From Candidatus Omnitrophota bacterium (GTDB lineage Bacteria > Omnitrophota > Koll11 > Gorgyraeales > Gorgyraeaceae): a stretch of 16,530 nt of DNA. The stretch covers positions 1 through 16,530 of the forward strand of contig JAHIRR010000220.1 of assembly GCA_018818505.1 (NCBI GenBank), written 5' to 3'. This document shows positions 13,618-16,530 of this stretch, piece by piece; position 1 is the first letter of the stretch; every line of letters starts with the position of its first letter. A model generated the notes under the pieces. That model did not search any database, was not told where the DNA came from, and worked only from the letters and a program-made list of their open reading frames with translations. The translations under genes and the position numbers were made by a program.

Positions 13618-15656
13618 TTCTGCACCAGGGATAGATAAACATCTCTATACTTTTTAGCCAATTGTTCTATAGAAAAATAATCTATGATCCTTTTTCTGGC
13701 TTTAATGCCCATTTCTTTAGCTAGATCTGGCTTTTCTAGCAGCCGAATTAATGTTGAATACAATCCATTAATATCCCCTGGCTCAAAAAGCAGGCCGTCT
13801 GAGTCGTGCGTGATCAGATAATCCTCTATTACTCTCAGACGAGATGAAACACATGGCAATCCAGAAGCCATCGCCTCCATAAGGGAGTTTGGCAGGCCTT
13901 CTCTGAAAGAAGGCAATACGAATATATCAGCGGCTTTATAATATCTTTCTATATCCAGGGCCTTCTCTATAAATAAGACCTTTTCTTCCATCTTATTGAT
14001 TTCTATCTCTTTCTTTATACGTTCTATTATTTCCTTTTTTATCTCAAAATAGCTGGTATCTGTTGATCCAATAAACAATAGCCTTAAATCCTTATCTTTA
14101 AAATCAGTTGCTATATTCTTATACGCCTCAAAAAGAACATCCACGCCTTTATCTTTAGAAAAAAATCCGACAAATAATATAATAAACGCCTCTTTATGCA
14201 ATTTTAAGCTTTCTCTTAATGTATATTTCTCGTCGAGGCTTTTAGGAGGGCAAAATCTTTCGGTATCTACTCCGTTGGGAATAGTCAACATCTTATCCTG
14301 TGAGATACCCGAATCTAAAAGCCTCTGAGACATTGCTGGATTCACGCTAATATAAAAATCTGCCTTAGAAAAAAAGAACCTTTTCAATTTGCCAAATCTT
14401 CTATTACCTATTGAAGTAGGGTCGTCATCCCCTAAAGAAGTGATTTTCTGTATAATCTTTTTTCTGAATATCTTTGCCAATAATATCATGAGCAATGTCT
14501 TGCTGGAAAAGCCATGCAGATGAATGATGCCTACTTTATTTCTTATGCCCAAAAATACGCGAACAAACTGTAAGGCCGCTATAAATTTGGCTGTAATACT
14601 CATGTCTCCTACGTATATCCTTTTTATGTATAAATCAGAGTTTTTATCCTGCAATAAAGGATCTTTAGTGGTGGTCAAAACAAAAAATCTTAAGTTGCTG
14701 TCATATTTTAAAGCATTCACCAAAGTACGGCATTGTAGCCCGCCACCGCTTATCTCAGGATAAAAAACCCCTGTAAGCATGCAAATGCCTAAAGTTTTAT
14801 CTCCCCTGACGCTCATTGGCGAAACAAAGGTCCTATAAAGTACTCCTTTTATGAAATGACCGAGTGCTAGCTTTTTCATTCCCATCTTGTTAAAAAAATT
14901 GCTATATCTAAAAAATTCGTCTGCAATAAATCTATCGGACAATGAACGAGTATCTGCAATGATACCCTTGCCTTTTTTTATTCTAAACAGGCAATCCCAC
15001 TGTTTTGCCTTGTCTTTCACGCTCCTTGCGTTTTCGTGCAATCTCAACGTATATAAAAATTCAGGAATATTCGCTAATTTATAATTCCTGCTTATCGTCA
15101 GCCATAAGGCATAATCCTGCGAACATTCATATTGTTCAGGATATAAGCATGCCTCCTTGATATTCTTTTTCCTGAACATCACTGAACCATGGCAAAAGCA
15201 ATTGACCTCTTTCAGCCACTTTTTTATTTCACTGTCTTCCACAGGCATTCTAAATCTATATAAAAGCCTGCCTTTTTCGTCAACCATCCTGTAAAAGGCC
15301 CCGGAAACAGCTATCTCCTCATTATCCTGCATAAACGCTATCTGCTTACCCAATCTATCAGGCATAGATATATCATCCGCATCCTGACGCGCAATATATT
15401 CCCCCTGAGCCTCTTTTATGCCAATATTAAGGGATTTAGAAAGGCCGACATTCTCTTTATTTTTTATAACGCGTATTCTATTATCTATTTTCTGATAACT
15501 GTTCAATATTTCAAAAGACCTGTCTGTTGAACCGTCATCTATGATTAAAAATTCGAAATCCTTAAAACTCTGGTCGAGGATAGATCTGATACTTTCATCG
15601 AGATATCTTTCGCTGTTATATGCGCTCATAAGAACACTGAGCTTCGGAGCATTCAT
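13614..15656 (-). CDS. Bifunctional glycosyltransferase: GT2 domain fused to GT4 domain
   Basis: Two transferases are joined in one frame of 680 residues, suggesting two consecutive sugar additions. Residues 1-280 are a GT-A fold GT2 domain: LSVLMSAYNSERYLDESI at 6-23, DDGST at 40-44, the metal-binding DAD at 92-94 inside ARQDADD, and SQDYALW near 179-185. Residues from about 287 onwards are a complete GT-B fold GT4 domain: GVFYPEISGGGLQCRTL near 296-312, LHGFSSKTLL, IPNGVDTERF, the hinge strand ILFVGFFSKDKGVDVL, and FREGLPNSLMEAMASGLPCV with the two conserved glutamates. Either domain alone would be a normal-sized enzyme. The start is supported by AGAGGA at 15664-15669, seven bases upstream. 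The gene overlaps both neighbours by four bases. An internal ATG at 14816 (residue 281) lies at the domain boundary but has no clear ribosome site. Fold calls are firm; substrates are unknown. Confidence 0.9.
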   Translation of the reverse strand: MNAPKLSVLMSAYNSERYLDESIRSILDQSFKDFEFLIIDDGSTDRSFEILNSYQKIDNRIRVIKNKENVGLSKSLNIGIKEAQGEYIARQDADDISMPDRLGKQIAFMQDNEEIAVSGAFYRMVDEKGRLLYRFRMPVEDSEIKKWLKEVNCFCHGSVMFRKKNIKEACLYPEQYECSQDYALWLTISRNYKLANIPEFLYTLRLHENARSVKDKAKQWDCLFRIKKGKGIIADTRSLSDRFIADEFFRYSNFFNKMGMKKLALGHFIKGVLYRTFVSPMSVRGDKTLGICMLTGVFYPEISGGGLQCRTLVNALKYDSNLRFFVLTTTKDPLLQDKNSDLYIKRIYVGDMSITAKFIAALQFVRVFLGIRNKVGIIHLHGFSSKTLLMILLAKIFRKKIIQKITSLGDDDPTSIGNRRFGKLKRFFFSKADFYISVNPAMSQRLLDSGISQDKMLTIPNGVDTERFCPPKSLDEKYTLRESLKLHKEAFIILFVGFFSKDKGVDVLFEAYKNIATDFKDKDLRLLFIGSTDTSYFEIKKEIIERIKKEIEINKMEEKVLFIEKALDIERYYKAADIFVLPSFREGLPNSLMEAMASGLPCVSSRLRVIEDYLITHDSDGLLFEPGDINGLYSTLIRLLEKPDLAKEMGIKARKRIIDYFSIEQLAKKYRDVYLSLVQK

Positions 15657-16530
15657 GGACTTATCCTCTTTATTATTTCAAGATATCTAGGTGCGTTTGC
15701 TTTTACTGAAAACTTTTCTTCTGCTGTTATTCTTCCAGCCGAACCTATTCTCTGCCTCAATTCATGGCTATCGATCAATATTGACAATTTTTCTATCCAT
15801 TCATCTTCTGTCTTCGCCAGATACCCATTTATTCCATCCTTTACGATATCTCTGTTCGCGCCCACATCAGACACAACACAGGGAACGCCCACGCTCATGT
15901 ATTGGATAGTCTTAAAACCTGTTTTACCTCGTATCCATTCATCCTCAGGTAAAGGATATACACCTATATCCAGAGACTGAAACTGTCTTATATCGTCTTT
16001 CAAATTCCACTCTAAATTAACTATATTCACTCCGTCTATCCTTATATCGTAATTCGACGCGCCTATTATCTTTAAATCAAATTTGTGATTTTTAGCAAGG
16101 CCTAAAAATACAGGTTTTAACGCTTCGAGATAACGCGCTGTGCTGTGGCTGCCTATCCAACCTATTGTAAGGTTTCCCTCTGGCTTTTTAACGTCGGGTT
16201 TAAATCTCTCCGTATCCACAGATGTAGGAATTGCTGTTACATTTTTATTATACTTTCTCGCATAATCAGCGAGATATATATTGCATGTTATTACATGACT
16301 GCTCATTTCTATAAGTCTCTTTATTTTTGACGAACATTTCAAAAATTTTAAAAATTTGTTCGCGGAACTAGTAACACCCATGTATATGGCATCGTCAAGA
16401 TCATATATAATCTTCCTGCCCAATTTTGAAAATAGCCATTCGAATATAGGCGGGCCTAAAGGAAATACCTCAAGGTGTATAAAAACAATGTCGCATTTTG
16501 CTGCGGTAAAAATATCAGAAAACCTCTTAA
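15653..16530 (-). CDS. Glycosyltransferase, GT4-like, N-terminus outside the window
   Basis: This is a GT-B fold sugar transferase, probably acting at the cytoplasmic membrane on a lipid-linked glycan; donor and acceptor cannot be read from the sequence. The frame stays open from 16421 to the window edge, giving about 292 visible residues. The first possible start near 16423 is a TTG inside conserved sequence: upstream codons read FIHLEVFPLGPPIFEWLFSK, directly followed by LGRKIIYDLDDAIYM. That block is typical of the N-terminal Rossmann domain of this family, so the true start lies beyond 16530. Further on are WIGSHSTARYL at the start of the C-terminal domain, then GKTGFKTIQYMSVGVPCVVS and GANRDIVKDGINGYLA, the usual nucleotide-sugar binding region. 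The stop overlaps the next start by four bases (ATGA). Family assignment is firm; specificity is unknown. Confidence 0.9.
   Translation of the reverse strand, partial: KRFSDIFTAAKCDIVFIHLEVFPLGPPIFEWLFSKLGRKIIYDLDDAIYMGVTSSANKFLKFLKCSSKIKRLIEMSSHVITCNIYLADYARKYNKNVTAIPTSVDTERFKPDVKKPEGNLTIGWIGSHSTARYLEALKPVFLGLAKNHKFDLKIIGASNYDIRIDGVNIVNLEWNLKDDIRQFQSLDIGVYPLPEDEWIRGKTGFKTIQYMSVGVPCVVSDVGANRDIVKDGINGYLAKTEDEWIEKLSILIDSHELRQRIGSAGRITAEEKFSVKANAPRYLEIIKRISP

Noticed and set aside
14814..14816. Internal ATG at the GT2/GT4 boundary as the start of a separate gene
   Set aside because: There is no stop codon between the domains and no good ribosome site before this ATG, so a single fused protein is the simpler reading.

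Overview
All recognisable genes in this window lie on the minus strand and read from position 16530 towards position 1. They form one tightly packed, apparently co-transcribed cluster that runs off both ends. The contents are glycosyltransferases, a Wzx-type flippase, a glutamine-hydrolysing asparagine synthase, an N-acetyl sugar amidotransferase, a radical SAM/SPASM protein, an SGNH hydrolase-like membrane protein and five methyltransferases. This is a cell-surface polysaccharide (O-antigen, capsule or exopolysaccharide) locus. The organism is a bacterium that I cannot name. Base composition is mosaic, ATA and AGA/AGG codons are common, and CACAGAG-type palindromic repeats occur in the one real gap. 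These traits would suit an uncultivated lineage such as Omnitrophota, but that is only a guess.

Layout in transcription order: (1) 16530-13614, a GT4-like glycosyltransferase cut by the window edge, then a 680-residue protein joining a GT2 and a GT4 glycosyltransferase. (2) 13617-11564, an FkbM-type methyltransferase, then a GT8-like transferase with an unrecognised C-terminal domain. (3) 11551-8220, an AsnB-type amidotransferase and the Wzx flippase. (4) 8232-4823, a linked set of methyltransferase, radical SAM/SPASM protein, N-acetyl sugar amidotransferase and methyltransferase. (5) 4870-4636, a palindrome-rich island: two inverted copies of a CACAGAG repeat around a long nested palindrome. 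(6) 4593-1, a methyltransferase, a 20-codon remnant of a glycosyltransferase gene, an A+T-rich SGNH-like membrane protein, an intact GT4 glycosyltransferase, a methyltransferase with a Trm112-like zinc domain, and the start of a GT-C-like membrane protein that runs off the left end.

How the genes may work together (inference): the glycosyltransferases build a repeat unit on a lipid carrier. The amidotransferases, methyltransferases and radical SAM protein tailor the sugars or substituents, and Wzx flips the unit across the membrane. No Wzy polymerase, chain-length regulator, initiating sugar-phosphate transferase or nucleotide-sugar synthesis gene is visible. Most junctions are four-base ATGA overlaps or gaps of a few bases, which indicates translational coupling.

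The most unusual observation is the 20-codon open frame at 3746-3808. It reads MNITLLFTYNISLEEWGRKR and is clearly homologous to the first 20 residues of the intact glycosyltransferase starting at 2553. It looks like a scar of gene replacement, and the A+T-rich SGNH-like gene begins right after it. No wholly new system is evident. The candidates for novelty are this scar, the repeat island, the GT2-GT4 fusion, the unassigned C-terminal domain of the GT8-like protein, and the radical SAM/amidotransferase pair.
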